Origin: an uncultured Eggerthella sp.
Lineage (GTDB): Bacteria; Actinomycetota; Coriobacteriia; Coriobacteriales; Eggerthellaceae
Assembly (NCBI GenBank): GCA_900538545.1
Contig: UPYK01000009.1
Span: forward strand, 4,841-68,840
DNA: 64,000 nt
Reading direction: 5' to 3'
Both the position numbers and the translations under genes were made by a program. Below, piece after piece: positions 9,316-17,236 of the stretch; position 1 is the first letter of the stretch, and every line of letters starts with the position of its first letter. A model generated the notes under the pieces. It did no database searches and had not been told where the DNA came from. It was given only the letters and a program-made list of their open reading frames with translations.

Positions 9316-9455
9316 TCAAACTCTTCTGTCAGTTTCAAATAGTATTGCCAGATTGCAATTTTACATGAAGTGATTCTTACGGTGGATATTTTTTGGATAG
9401 GCCTCTTTTATTTTGAGGCTATCTTGAGTAATTATTTCAAGCGAAAAAGCTCGGG

Positions 9456-9539
9456 ATGTTCATGGATGATGAACAGGTAGAAGAATTCGATAAGGATGTC
9501 GAGGTTCTTAAAAAGAAGGTAGAGAGCTATGACTATTGA
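9456..9539 (+). CDS. Very short charged ORF overlapping the next small gene
   Basis: This is a 27-aa frame (MFMDDEQVEEF and onward) whose stop overlaps the start of the 59-aa gene at 9529. The overlap and the strongly charged helical composition suggest either a truncated upstream cistron or a short leader peptide coupled to its neighbour. No strong ribosome site precedes its ATG, and a stop lies eight codons upstream in frame. It may be the tail of a lost partner gene. Confidence 0.25.
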   Translation: MFMDDEQVEEFDKDVEVLKKKVESYDY

Positions 9540-9708
9540 TGTTGATGCGCTCAAAGCATATTTGCAAGACTACTATGGAACCGCAATGATGGGTGGGTTT
9601 CCGGTGGCGCTTCTCGATCTTGCCGATCTTGATTCCATGAGTGGGCACGAACTTTGCGAATTAGCGGAACGCGAAGGCATCGATCTCCGCCGCTTTCAGG
9701 TGAACTAA
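9529..9708 (+). CDS. Small conserved-looking hypothetical protein
   Basis: This 59-aa protein contains a well-formed block YYGTAMMGGFPVALLDLAD followed by an ELCELAE helix and a closing IDLRRF. The pattern looks like a small globular family that I recall only as conserved hypothetical in gut anaerobes; the function is not known to me. The ATG overlaps the end of the short frame at 9456-9539, suggesting coupled translation. A second, divergent member lies at 8414-8560 on the other strand. GC content is closer to the core genome than to the helicase operon, so it may belong to the chromosome rather than the island. Confidence 0.5.
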   Translation: MTIDVDALKAYLQDYYGTAMMGGFPVALLDLADLDSMSGHELCELAEREGIDLRRFQVN

Positions 9709-9758
9709 GCTGATGTACTAATGCTCTCTAATTTGCGCAAGAAGCTACAGATTCTTCG

Positions 9759-11132
9759 TCAGGACAATAACCATTTCCAAGCAGGAACAACATGAATGAC
9801 GCCAGCGTCTGTTTCGATGTCTTTTTCGTCTTCCATTGTGACAAGAGTGCTTTCTGCGCATTCGAATTGAGTCATCGCTTTGTCGAGTGCAGAAATCTCT
9901 CGATTAAACGTTTTGGGATCATCGATCTTTGCGGAAACTTGGATGATCTCGACCTGCTCCAACGCTAAAGCATCACCAACAATGAAATCGATTTCATGAC
10001 GGGTTGAGCCTTCTCCAACAAAAGCGCGAGCAATGGAACCAGGGCGAGCTGATGCTTTCCTTCGCAGGTGATCGAAGACGGTCGTTTCGAGTTTTTGGCC
10101 TATATCGTGCGAAGCAGCAGGGGAGAAGGCCGTGAAAAGAGCAGGGTCAACAGCGTAGACTTTTGACGATGAACGGGTGTTATCTGCGAGTGCTACCGAA
10201 TAATTCGATACGGAGAAAAGTAGGAAAGACTCCTCGTAATAGGTGAGCAAGCGCGATAGCGTTTCGCGTCCAATGGTTATCTGGCGGCTTTTGAATTGGT
10301 TGTAGACCTTGCTTATCGAAAGCTCCCGACCTGAGGATGCGAGAGCGCGCGAGAGAAAGAGCGCTGCGGCACGAGGGTTGCCGATGTTGTATCGCTCGAT
10401 AATGTCGTAATTTACTGTGCGATTAGCGAATTCTTGCAAGAGTTGGATCGCATCGGAAGAATCAAGGTTCTGTACGGGGATGAACCCTCCCTTTTCAAGG
10501 TAGCGATCAAATGCATTACGTACGAAACTCTTTTGCGCACTGGTGAAGGAGGCGGGGTCCTTAAGGTTTTCACGGGTGAATTCTTGGTCGTGATCGTGAA
10601 AGCGAATGAACTCTGCAAAGCTGAGCGGAAACATCTCTCGCGAAAGCGCGCGTCCACGAAATTCGCTTGCTAGGTGAAGCGAAAGCATCTTTGAGGACGA
10701 TCCTGTAACGTAAATAGTTGCGCGCTGCGTGTCTACCATGCGCCTCATGAAGGATCCCCATTCAGGAACTTCTTGGATTTCATCAAAGAAGAAATAGGCG
10801 CCCTGTTTTTTTGCTTGCGGGTTGAGCGCAAAATAACTTTCTACAACATCTTCAAGCATCGCTGTTTCATAGGGCTTCAAGCGTTCGTCATCGAAGTTGA
10901 AGTAGAGAATGGAGGAAAGATCGAAGCCCTCGTGCAGGATTCGATGCATTTCTTGATAGAGGCGATAGGTTTTGCCGCAGCGGCGAACACCCACCACAAC
11001 TTGTACTAGGTTTCCTCTATCTGGCTTTTGCAGGGGGCCTAATGATAGATCACGTTCGAAAACAGAAGGAATTCCTTGATCGTAGAAATCTTTGAGTTTC
11101 TCAATGATGATGTCATGATAGTTTGAAACCAT
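9759..11132 (-). CDS. AAA-family ATPase with DUF4143 C-terminal domain
   Basis: This 457-aa protein has a Walker A of form GVRRCGKT at about 48-55, a Walker B YFFFDEIQ at about 113-120, and a sensor-like VTGSSS near 155-160, the signature of AAA_14 ATPases. The C-terminal half fits DUF4143, which has a nuclease-like fold in some members. These genes are common and usually solitary in gut Actinobacteria and Bacteroidetes. Their role is unproven; links to stress, toxin-antitoxin or mobile DNA have been suggested. The ATG at 11132 has an AAGG site nine bases upstream. The promoter overlaps a palindrome (11179-11209), so expression is probably repressed or autoregulated. Family placement is firm, function open. 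Confidence 0.85.
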   Translation of the reverse strand: MVSNYHDIIIEKLKDFYDQGIPSVFERDLSLGPLQKPDRGNLVQVVVGVRRCGKTYRLYQEMHRILHEGFDLSSILYFNFDDERLKPYETAMLEDVVESYFALNPQAKKQGAYFFFDEIQEVPEWGSFMRRMVDTQRATIYVTGSSSKMLSLHLASEFRGRALSREMFPLSFAEFIRFHDHDQEFTRENLKDPASFTSAQKSFVRNAFDRYLEKGGFIPVQNLDSSDAIQLLQEFANRTVNYDIIERYNIGNPRAAALFLSRALASSGRELSISKVYNQFKSRQITIGRETLSRLLTYYEESFLLFSVSNYSVALADNTRSSSKVYAVDPALFTAFSPAASHDIGQKLETTVFDHLRRKASARPGSIARAFVGEGSTRHEIDFIVGDALALEQVEIIQVSAKIDDPKTFNREISALDKAMTQFECAESTLVTMEDEKDIETDAGVIHVVPAWKWLLS

Positions 11133-11174
11133 AGCTTCTACCTTGTTCCCAAATTAGATTTATTGAAGGGTTAT

Positions 11175-11237
11175 ATTGTAAATCTTGTCGATTGAAACGA
11201 CAAGATTTAATAAAACTAGTCGGTTCAAACGACAAGA
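11175..11237 (-). promoter_or_regulatory. Promoter of the DUF4143 ATPase gene with overlapping palindromic operator
   Basis: On the minus strand, TTGTCG (11203-11198) and TACAAT (11180-11175) are spaced by exactly 17 bases. The -35 lies inside a perfect inverted repeat with 12-base arms (11179-11190 and 11198-11209) around a 7-base centre. A second, imperfect copy of the same element lies at 11215-11237, giving tandem operator-like sites. The palindrome also places TTGTCG and TAATAA 17 bases apart on the plus strand, so weak divergent transcription is possible. The binding protein is unknown. Confidence 0.6.
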
Positions 11238-11469
11238 ATCAGTAGGAACTGAAATGTTCATAGTCTCTGAGTGCGTGACAAAGTCTTCTTCCTTGCGCTC
11301 GACGATGGATGACAGAGCGCTCTTTCGCGCCCTAATGCATTCATTCCGTGGACGGATTGCGGAGCTGTTCATACGCCGCAGGTCTGGGAGAGGTGGTATG
11401 ATAGACTACGTTCGTTTCCAAGACGGAATTCAATCAACTAGCGAATCAACTATAGGAAGGTAGGCGTGT
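11238..11469. other. Intergenic region upstream of yebC
   Basis: This stretch separates the accessory block from the core genome. It carries an extended -10 (TGGTATGAT, core at 11397-11402) suitable for yebC, without a convincing -35. A 92-codon frame running through it from 11185 has low-complexity Ser/Arg composition and starts inside the palindrome, so I do not call it. No terminator was seen. Confidence 0.4.
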
Positions 11470-12267
11470 ATGTCAGGCCACTCAAAATGGGCTACTACGA
11501 AGCATCGTAAAGCTGCCCAGGATGCAAAGCGTTCGGCATTGTTCTCAAAGCTCTCTCGTAACATCACGGTAGCGGCGAAAGAAGGCGGCGACCCGAACCC
11601 CGACAACAATGCATCCCTGGCTGCTGCGATCGATAAGGCTAAGAGCTACTCGCTTCCTAAAGATAAGATCAAGACCGCTATCGATAAGGCGTTTGGCACC
11701 GGTAAGGATGCGGCGAACTATGAGTCGGTCATCTACGAAGGCTATGGTCCTGCAGGCGTTGCTGTCTACTGCGAAGCGCTGACCGACAATCGCAACCGTA
11801 CGGCTGCAGATGTGCGTTCGGCATTCTCTCATGCCAATGGCAACCTGGGCACCAGCGGCTCGGTCGCGTTCCAGTTCGAGCGCAAAGGCCAGATCTTCAT
11901 CGAGAAGGAGATCGAAGGCGGCAAGAAGGAAGGCATGATCGCCAACGGCGCTGCGGGCGACGAAGACGAATTCATGATGGTAGTTGCTGAAGCTGGCGGA
12001 GACGATTACGAAGACGCCGATGAAGAGTGGATCGTCTACACCGCACCGAACGATCTGATGGCAGTCAAGAAAGCCATCGAAGAGCAGGGTGTGGCTACCA
12101 AGGGCGCTGAATTCATCATGGAGCCCACCACGCCAACGCAGGTTTCGGTATCCGATGCGAAAAAGGTCATGCGCTTGATCGATAAGCTCGAAGAGCTCGA
12201 GGATCTCCAGAACGTCTATCACACGATGGAGATCACGGACGAGATCGCTGCCGCGCTCGACGAATAG
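11470..12267 (+). CDS. yebC: YebC/TACO1-family protein
   Basis: This 265-aa protein starts with the family signature MSGHSKWATTKHRKAAQD, then KRSALFSKLSRNI, and carries the conserved EGYGPAGVAVYCEALTDN and DNRNRTAADVR blocks. YebC-family proteins bind DNA as regulators and, in the TACO1/YebC group, assist ribosomes on proline-rich or difficult stretches. The length is slightly above the usual ~245-250 aa because of an acidic insertion near residues 160-185 (DDYEDADEE). In many bacteria yebC precedes ruvCAB; here those genes do not follow. It appears monocistronic, ending before the hairpin at 12317-12352. Confidence 0.95.
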   Translation: MSGHSKWATTKHRKAAQDAKRSALFSKLSRNITVAAKEGGDPNPDNNASLAAAIDKAKSYSLPKDKIKTAIDKAFGTGKDAANYESVIYEGYGPAGVAVYCEALTDNRNRTAADVRSAFSHANGNLGTSGSVAFQFERKGQIFIEKEIEGGKKEGMIANGAAGDEDEFMMVVAEAGGDDYEDADEEWIVYTAPNDLMAVKKAIEEQGVATKGAEFIMEPTTPTQVSVSDAKKVMRLIDKLEELEDLQNVYHTMEITDEIAAALDE

Positions 12268-12316
12268 AGCGTGTTTTCGCGCAGTCCGTTTGCGCGCCAA
12301 TACTCTGTCTCATGTG

Positions 12317-12352
12317 AAAGGTTTCTGCGGGTTCACCTGTGGAAACCTTTTC
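12317..12352 (+). terminator. Rho-independent terminator after yebC
   Basis: Arms AAAGGTTTC and GAAACCTTT flank a GC-rich inner part and are followed by T-rich sequence. The hairpin lies 50 bases after the yebC stop. Confidence 0.7.
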
Positions 12353-12372
12353 CGTTCATGGCTGCACCCCCC

Positions 12373-12401
12373 TTAAAAAATGGGGCGATCTATGCTATAG
12401 T
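12373..12401 (+). promoter_or_regulatory. Putative promoter of the FtsB-like gene
   Basis: TTAAAA (12373-12378) and TATAGT (12396-12401) are spaced by 17 bases, 58 bases before the TTG start. The -35 matches the consensus at four of six positions. Confidence 0.45.
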
Positions 12402-12458
12402 TATTTCCATATTGCATTAAACACACTTTAAACGAACTACAATGCAAGAGGATAGGCT

Positions 12459-13586
12459 TTGACCAGGCATAATAATATTCTTTCCTTTGACGAGGCACGC
12501 GCCCGTGGCGCAGTGTCTTCTCGTTCTGGTGCAAAGCAAGCGCCAAAATCTCCTCCCATCGCGCACAAAAATGCCGCTCATTCTTCTCAAATGCGCCGTT
12601 CAGCCTCGCAGGTGAACCCGCAGCGTCCTGTGCCGAATCAAGCGCGTCAAAACTCTGCGTATGCGGCTTCCTCGCGTCCTGAGCGGCTCACGTACGATCC
12701 ATCCTTCGTGCAGTCGTTCACGGCAACGTCTAGAAGCGGTTCTTATCAGAACGCTCGACGAGGTGAACGCTCCGTTCATCCCTCGTATGCTACGAACATG
12801 CCACCGCGCCATCCCTCTGCTTCCCACGTGGGGCGCACGAGTGCGACGGCCCATAGCGCCGTTCGCTCTGGCGATCCTTATGCTCGCCAGAATGCAATGG
12901 GCGCCCAAGACGCGCATCGCACCGATCCTCATGCGAATGCGGATCATAAAGACAAGAAGAAGTCGCTCGCGCATCGCGTGCGTTCAGCAAAAGCGGAGCG
13001 CCAGTTCAACAAGACCTTCGGCACCGATGAACCAGTAAAGCCGGGACCTGATCAAAGCAGCCGCCCAGCACTCTATGAAATGAAGATGGGCAAGAACCAT
13101 AAGCGTTCTGCGCGTATGCAGAGCAGCGCAACATCCAAGAAGAAGCGTGGATTCTTCGCGCGTTTCGTTTCGCTGTTCGCCTTCCTCGATCCGCGTTCTC
13201 CGCGATTCTCTTCGCAAGCGCTCATCGCATGTGCGACCTTCGTGCTTGCGGCGGTCATGCTCTATCAGCCAGTCGCGAACTACTATCAAGAAGTGCGTTC
13301 TCAGCAGCAGCTTGAAGCTGAATATGCAGTCGTTTCCGATTACTATTCAAGCCTCAAATCCGAAGTTGAATACCTCAATACCAAGGAAGGTCTTGAAGAG
13401 TATGTTCGCGAAGAGCTTGGCTGGGTCAAATCGGGAGAACAGGTTTCTTCGGTCGAAGGGCTTGCACCACGAGATTCCACTGCCAAGCAAGGTTCGATCA
13501 CAGCCGATCTTTCCAATGCGGTTCCAACACCTGTAACCTGGTATTCGCCAGTCCTTGATTTCGTCTTTGGCTACAATAAGCCGTAG
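12459..13586 (+). CDS. FtsB/DivIC-like septum formation protein with long disordered N-terminus
   Basis: This 375-aa single-pass membrane protein has three visible parts. Residues 1-235 are Ser/Arg/Ala/Gln-rich and probably disordered, with a basic stretch just before the membrane (KKKRGFFARF). Residues ~252-271 form the transmembrane helix. Residues ~272-325 are a coiled coil with the DivIC/FtsB-type end EGLEEYVREELGWVK. FtsB-like proteins join FtsL and FtsQ at the septum and help switch on septal cell-wall synthesis. Canonical members are ~100-150 aa, so the cytoplasmic extension is large; actinobacterial homologues often have one. The start is TTG after AGAGGA. The neighbour ppx/gppA follows closely, an arrangement common in Actinobacteria. 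Confidence 0.8.
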   Translation: MTRHNNILSFDEARARGAVSSRSGAKQAPKSPPIAHKNAAHSSQMRRSASQVNPQRPVPNQARQNSAYAASSRPERLTYDPSFVQSFTATSRSGSYQNARRGERSVHPSYATNMPPRHPSASHVGRTSATAHSAVRSGDPYARQNAMGAQDAHRTDPHANADHKDKKKSLAHRVRSAKAERQFNKTFGTDEPVKPGPDQSSRPALYEMKMGKNHKRSARMQSSATSKKKRGFFARFVSLFAFLDPRSPRFSSQALIACATFVLAAVMLYQPVANYYQEVRSQQQLEAEYAVVSDYYSSLKSEVEYLNTKEGLEEYVREELGWVKSGEQVSSVEGLAPRDSTAKQGSITADLSNAVPTPVTWYSPVLDFVFGYNKP

Positions 13587-13637
13587 TGCCCTACGTGCAC
13601 GCATTCATCGTTTATGAGAGAAGAGAGGGCATCGCGT

Positions 13638-14603
13638 ATGCTCTATGCTGCTATTGATATCGGCACGGTTACATGCCGTCTGCTCGTGTGTAAGCTCGAG
13701 CGAGGGATCCTGCAAGAGCTGGTTCGTGAATGCAGGATCGTGAACCTGGGCATCGGTGTCTCCAAGACGGGTATCCTCCAAGAAGATGCAATCGAACGAG
13801 TCGTTTCCTGCGTGAAGGAGTATTGCGAGCTCGTTCGCGCGATCGCGCAAAAAGAAGGGGTATCTTCTATCCCGATCGGTGCGGTTGCTACGAGCGCCTC
13901 TCGTGATGCCCGTAATGCTGGAGAGCTGGTTTCTCGCCTGCATGAGCTCGGCGTGGATCTGCTCGTCATCCCTGGAGAAGTTGAGGCTGACCTTTCCTTC
14001 CGCGGGGCTTCAGCTGAATTCCCCGGCGAGCGATTGGCAGTAGTTGACGTGGGTGGTGGCTCGACTGAAGTGATCTTCGGTTCCGCCCAAGAAGGCGTGC
14101 TGTTCTCGCATTCGTTCAATATCGGATGTCGCCGCATAACTGAGATGTTCCTCGCCTCAGACCCTCCTCGAATCGAAGAGTTGGCGAATGCAAGAGAGTT
14201 CATCACGGAAGAATTGCATTCCGTATTGGGCATAAGGTTCGAAGGATTCTGCCCGAATCGAGTTGTCGCGGTGGCTGGTACAGCAACCAGCGTGGTTTCG
14301 GTGGATGAAGCGATGGAAGTTTACGACTCTGCGCGCGTTCACAAGACGGTCGTGTCGCGCGAGACGCTTTCACGCGTTGCGACGATGCTCACAGCGTTGC
14401 CTGAAGAGGAGCGCAAGTGCGTTGTTGGCCTTGAGCCGAAGCGTGCTGGCGTGATCGTGGCCGGCATGCTCATCCTCGAATGCGTGCTCGATGTGCTCGG
14501 CCAGGATTCGTTCACCGTGAGTGAATCGGATATCCTTCAGGGTGTGGTGGCAGCCCTCGCTGAGCAGCTTCCGCCGTTCTGCGCCAATGCTCCTAAAGTT
14601 TAA
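13638..14603 (+). CDS. ppx: Exopolyphosphatase / guanosine pentaphosphatase (Ppx/GppA family)
   Basis: This 321-aa protein has the ASKHA phosphate-binding loops AIDIGTVTCRLLV at the N-terminus and VDVGGGSTEVIFG at about 140. It hydrolyses terminal phosphates from polyphosphate and/or pppGpp; the short one-module form resembles actinobacterial Ppx1/Ppx2. I chose the ATG at 13638, which has AGAGAGGG upstream, over the in-frame ATG at 13614, which adds eight charged residues and lacks a site. It follows the FtsB-like gene by 51 bases and lies just before a PiT phosphate transporter, a sensible phosphate-handling context. A Rel enzyme at 24645-26984 makes its possible substrate. Confidence 0.9.
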   Translation: MLYAAIDIGTVTCRLLVCKLERGILQELVRECRIVNLGIGVSKTGILQEDAIERVVSCVKEYCELVRAIAQKEGVSSIPIGAVATSASRDARNAGELVSRLHELGVDLLVIPGEVEADLSFRGASAEFPGERLAVVDVGGGSTEVIFGSAQEGVLFSHSFNIGCRRITEMFLASDPPRIEELANAREFITEELHSVLGIRFEGFCPNRVVAVAGTATSVVSVDEAMEVYDSARVHKTVVSRETLSRVATMLTALPEEERKCVVGLEPKRAGVIVAGMLILECVLDVLGQDSFTVSESDILQGVVAALAEQLPPFCANAPKV

Positions 14604-14673
14604 CGAAGTCCTTCCCGCAAGAGAGAAGTACGGTAGAATATCAGGCAATGCACTACGATGAAAGGCACAAGGG

Positions 14674-15720
14674 TTGCTTGATTTCGGTTCATTTCTCATG
14701 ATGCTCGGGTCGAACCCCGTGCTTTTGATCATCTTAGTTCTCACGCTTGGTGCTACCGTTGTGAACGGCGCGACCGATGCGCCTAATGCGATCGCTCCTG
14801 CGGTTTCGACGCGCTCCATGAGGCCAGGGCCTGCGATCATCATGGCGGCTATCTGCAATTTCATTGGACTCATCATCATTACGGCCATCAGTTCAGCTGT
14901 TGCGCAGACCATCTTCAACATGGTCGATTTCGGCGGCAACGCCCATCAAGCGCTCCTTGCGCTCGCGGCCGCTATGGTGGCGATCATCGTGTGGGGCGTT
15001 GTGGCCTGGCTCTTCGGTATTCCCTCATCGCAGAGCCATTCTCTCATCGCTGGACTTACGGGCGCGGCTATCGCTTTGCAGAGTGGTCTAGCTGGTGTTA
15101 ATGGCGCTGAGTGGATGAAGGTCGTCTATGGCCTCGTCGTTTCGACTTGTTGCGGTTTCGGTGGTGGCTGGTTGTTCACCAAGCTGCTCGAAAAGCTCTT
15201 CAAGAAGGCCGATCGCAGAGGTCTCCAAAACAAATGGCGCATCGCGCAGGTGTTCACCGGAGCAGGCGTGGCTATCATGCACGGTGCGCAAGATGGCCAG
15301 AAATTCCTCTCGATCAGTATGCTCGGCATCATGCTGGCTATGGGTAGCATGGATACCTCGAACGTGACCTTTCCGCTGTGGCTCATCATCCTCTGTGCGC
15401 TGGCAATGGGTTTGGGCACGGCCATTGGTGGCAAGAAGATCATCAAATCGGTGGGCATGGATATGGTGAAGATGGAGCCCTATCAAGGGTTCTCTGCGAG
15501 CACGACCACGTTCAGCTGTTTGGTGTTGGCAACCTTCACGGGCCTTCCTGTTTCAACCACGCATACCGCCACTACTGCCATCATGGGCGTAGGTGCTTCA
15601 AGGCGCATTCGTGCCGTTCGGTGGAGCATGGCGGGCAACATGGTCCTTACGTGGGTGCTCACGTTCCCGGGCTGCGGCCTTATCGGTTTTGTGCTGGCGA
15701 AGCTCTTCTTGCTCTTCTGA
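14674..15720 (+). CDS. pit: Inorganic phosphate transporter, PiT family
   Basis: This 348-aa, highly hydrophobic protein has about ten predicted membrane helices. It carries the two PiT signature repeats: GATDAPNAIAPAVSTRSM near the N-terminus and STTHTATTAIMGVGASR near the C-terminus, plus a soluble loop around residues 170-195. PiT carriers import phosphate with protons or cations as low-affinity transporters. The start is TTG (14674) after CAAGGG; ATG codons eight residues in lack a ribosome site. The usual partner, a DUF47/PhoU-like protein, is not adjacent but lies 12 kb away at 27800. It uses TGA as stop, which is rare in this window. Confidence 0.92.
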   Translation: MLDFGSFLMMLGSNPVLLIILVLTLGATVVNGATDAPNAIAPAVSTRSMRPGPAIIMAAICNFIGLIIITAISSAVAQTIFNMVDFGGNAHQALLALAAAMVAIIVWGVVAWLFGIPSSQSHSLIAGLTGAAIALQSGLAGVNGAEWMKVVYGLVVSTCCGFGGGWLFTKLLEKLFKKADRRGLQNKWRIAQVFTGAGVAIMHGAQDGQKFLSISMLGIMLAMGSMDTSNVTFPLWLIILCALAMGLGTAIGGKKIIKSVGMDMVKMEPYQGFSASTTTFSCLVLATFTGLPVSTTHTATTAIMGVGASRRIRAVRWSMAGNMVLTWVLTFPGCGLIGFVLAKLFLLF

Positions 15721-15885
15721 GCGTTTGCTCTCGTCTTCGTGTCGTCTTCTTCCAACCTTGCACGCTTGTCTCGAGCGCGGTCGTTCACGAAGTCTTCTAC
15801 CTGCCTTGCTTGCAGTGCTCTTGAAACCTGTTCGCATTCAGCATCTTTTCAGCGATGCCCCCTATAGGTGAACTGTATCTTTTGC

Positions 15886-15891
15886 TATTAT
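15886..15891 (+). promoter_or_regulatory. -10 element of the tRNA-Leu gene
   Basis: TATTAT lies 19 bases before the tRNA 5' end, the expected position. No close -35 match is visible. Confidence 0.4.
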
Positions 15892-15910
15892 GAATGGGCT
15901 TGATGCGAAC

Positions 15911-15995
15911 GGGAGCGTGGCGGAATTGGCATACGCAGCGGACTTAAAATCCGCCGCCCTTGGGCTTGTGGGTTCGAGTCCCACCGCTCCTACCA
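15911..15995 (+). tRNA. tRNA-Leu (anticodon TAA)
   Basis: The acceptor arms GGGAGCG and CGCTCCT pair with one G-T. The anticodon stem GCGGA/TCCGC encloses CTTAAAA with anticodon TAA (reads UUA). There is a long class-II variable arm, the T arm GTGGG/CCCAC encloses TTCGAGT, and CCA is encoded at 15993-15995. Confidence 0.95.
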
Positions 15996-16111
15996 GTTCA
16001 GGCGTCTAAGCGAACAAGAAGCCTCTATCAGAAGGGCGTTCGCTCGTTCGTGAATCGCCAGCAGCGCACAAGCATCACAGTATAGTTTTCTCAGGGTAGG
16101 AAAGTAGCTCT

Positions 16112-17221
16112 ATGTCACAGGCTCTCGCCGTTAACCAGGTTTTGGATTCGCCAGAAGTTGTTACGATGTTCGATCATTTGGAGCAATTGGTAGCGCGAAG
16201 TGAGACCGATCATACCCAGGTTTTTGAAACGTATCTCAACGAATATGCCGAACTTGCGGGCAAGGTCATCAATACCTTCATTCCTGTGGGCTCTCACCCG
16301 GATATGGGGCGTTATCTCTACGACCCGCTCACCGCTTATTCCGAGAATGGCGGCAAACGTCACCGTCCGCTCATCTGCGTTGCGGCAGCTCATGCGGTAG
16401 GGGGAGATCATCGTTGCGCGTTCTCTTCGGGAGCGGCTATCGAACATTTCCACACGGCGGCGCTCATCCATGACGACATCGCGGATGATGCCGAACTGCG
16501 GCGCGGTGAACCTTGCATGCATCTGCGCATCGGTGAAGGGCTTGCTATCAACGCGGGCGATCTGGCCCTGTCGATCGTGAATGGTATCGTCATGCGCGAT
16601 CCTTTGCTCGATGATGCCACGAAGGTGCGCGTTGCGCTCGAACTCGTTTCCATGGCACAGTACACCGTTGAAGGCCAGGCGCTCGATATCGGTTGGGCAA
16701 AAGATGGTCGCTACGATCTTTCGCTCGATGATTATTTCACGATGGCTATCCATAAGACCGCGCATTATTCAGGTGCGGTCCCTCTGGCGGTCGGCGCGAT
16801 CGTGGGAGGCGGAAGCGAAGAGCAGATCGAAGGTCTGCGCCAGTTCGGACTCGATACGGGCCTTGCGTTCCAGATCCAAGACGATGTGCTCAATCTGGTC
16901 GGCACTGAAGAACAGACCAAAAAGGATTTCCGCAACGACATCACCGAAGGTAAGCGCACCCTCATCGTCGTTCATGCGCTCAGCAATTCAGACGAGCGCG
17001 AGCGCTTGATCGAGATCCTTTCTTCGCGTACGAAGGATCCCGTACAATTGGAAGAAGCGGTCGCGATCATGGAGCGCTCTGGTTCGATCGACTACGCGCG
17101 TGATTATGCCGAAGAGCTCGTCAATTCCGCAAAAGAACGCATTACGACCATTCTTGATCCAAGTCTTTCACGCGATCTGCTGGTATCGATGGCAGATTGG
17201 TTCGTTGAGCGTCTCCAATAG
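16112..17221 (+). CDS. Polyprenyl diphosphate synthase (isoprenyl chain elongation)
   Basis: This 369-aa all-helical protein has the first aspartate-rich motif HDDIADDAELRRG near residues 118-130 and the second as QIQDDVLNLVG near 255. It condenses isopentenyl diphosphate with allylic diphosphates to build geranylgeranyl or longer chains for quinones and the undecaprenyl carrier. The second motif ends DDVLN where most family members have DDxxD, a change at the last aspartate that may affect chain length or metal binding. Further features GGKRHRP and TEGKRTL are typical. A TAGGAAAG site precedes the ATG, and TATAGT at 16081-16086 may be its -10. The peptidoglycan-binding gene follows after 15 bases. 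Confidence 0.9.
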   Translation: MSQALAVNQVLDSPEVVTMFDHLEQLVARSETDHTQVFETYLNEYAELAGKVINTFIPVGSHPDMGRYLYDPLTAYSENGGKRHRPLICVAAAHAVGGDHRCAFSSGAAIEHFHTAALIHDDIADDAELRRGEPCMHLRIGEGLAINAGDLALSIVNGIVMRDPLLDDATKVRVALELVSMAQYTVEGQALDIGWAKDGRYDLSLDDYFTMAIHKTAHYSGAVPLAVGAIVGGGSEEQIEGLRQFGLDTGLAFQIQDDVLNLVGTEEQTKKDFRNDITEGKRTLIVVHALSNSDERERLIEILSSRTKDPVQLEEAVAIMERSGSIDYARDYAEELVNSAKERITTILDPSLSRDLLVSMADWFVERLQ

Positions 17222-17236
17222 AAGCGGCGGTAAGCT

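Larger units (their letters stand above)
8561..9455. other. Gene-poor, AT-rich stretch with decayed coding debris
   Basis: About 0.9 kb holds no intact gene. Two remnants are separately listed. Elsewhere there are stops in all frames and no hairpin terminator, tRNA or clear promoter that I could support. A TATATA-rich patch near 8620 on the minus strand might serve the helicase operon, but no good -35 is spaced with it. The stretch is best read as the scar of old insertions and deletions at the edge of the operon. Confidence 0.5.

Noticed and set aside
9170..9373. 67-codon plus-strand frame in the debris region
   Set aside because: Another frame through the same bases (9193-9315) has better protein composition; neither is intact.
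11185..11463. 92-codon plus-strand frame before yebC
   Set aside because: Starts inside the palindromic operator, Ser/Arg-rich without pattern, no ribosome site.
11545..12300. 251-codon minus-strand frame opposite yebC
   Set aside because: Composition is typical of an antisense shadow and yebC is certain.
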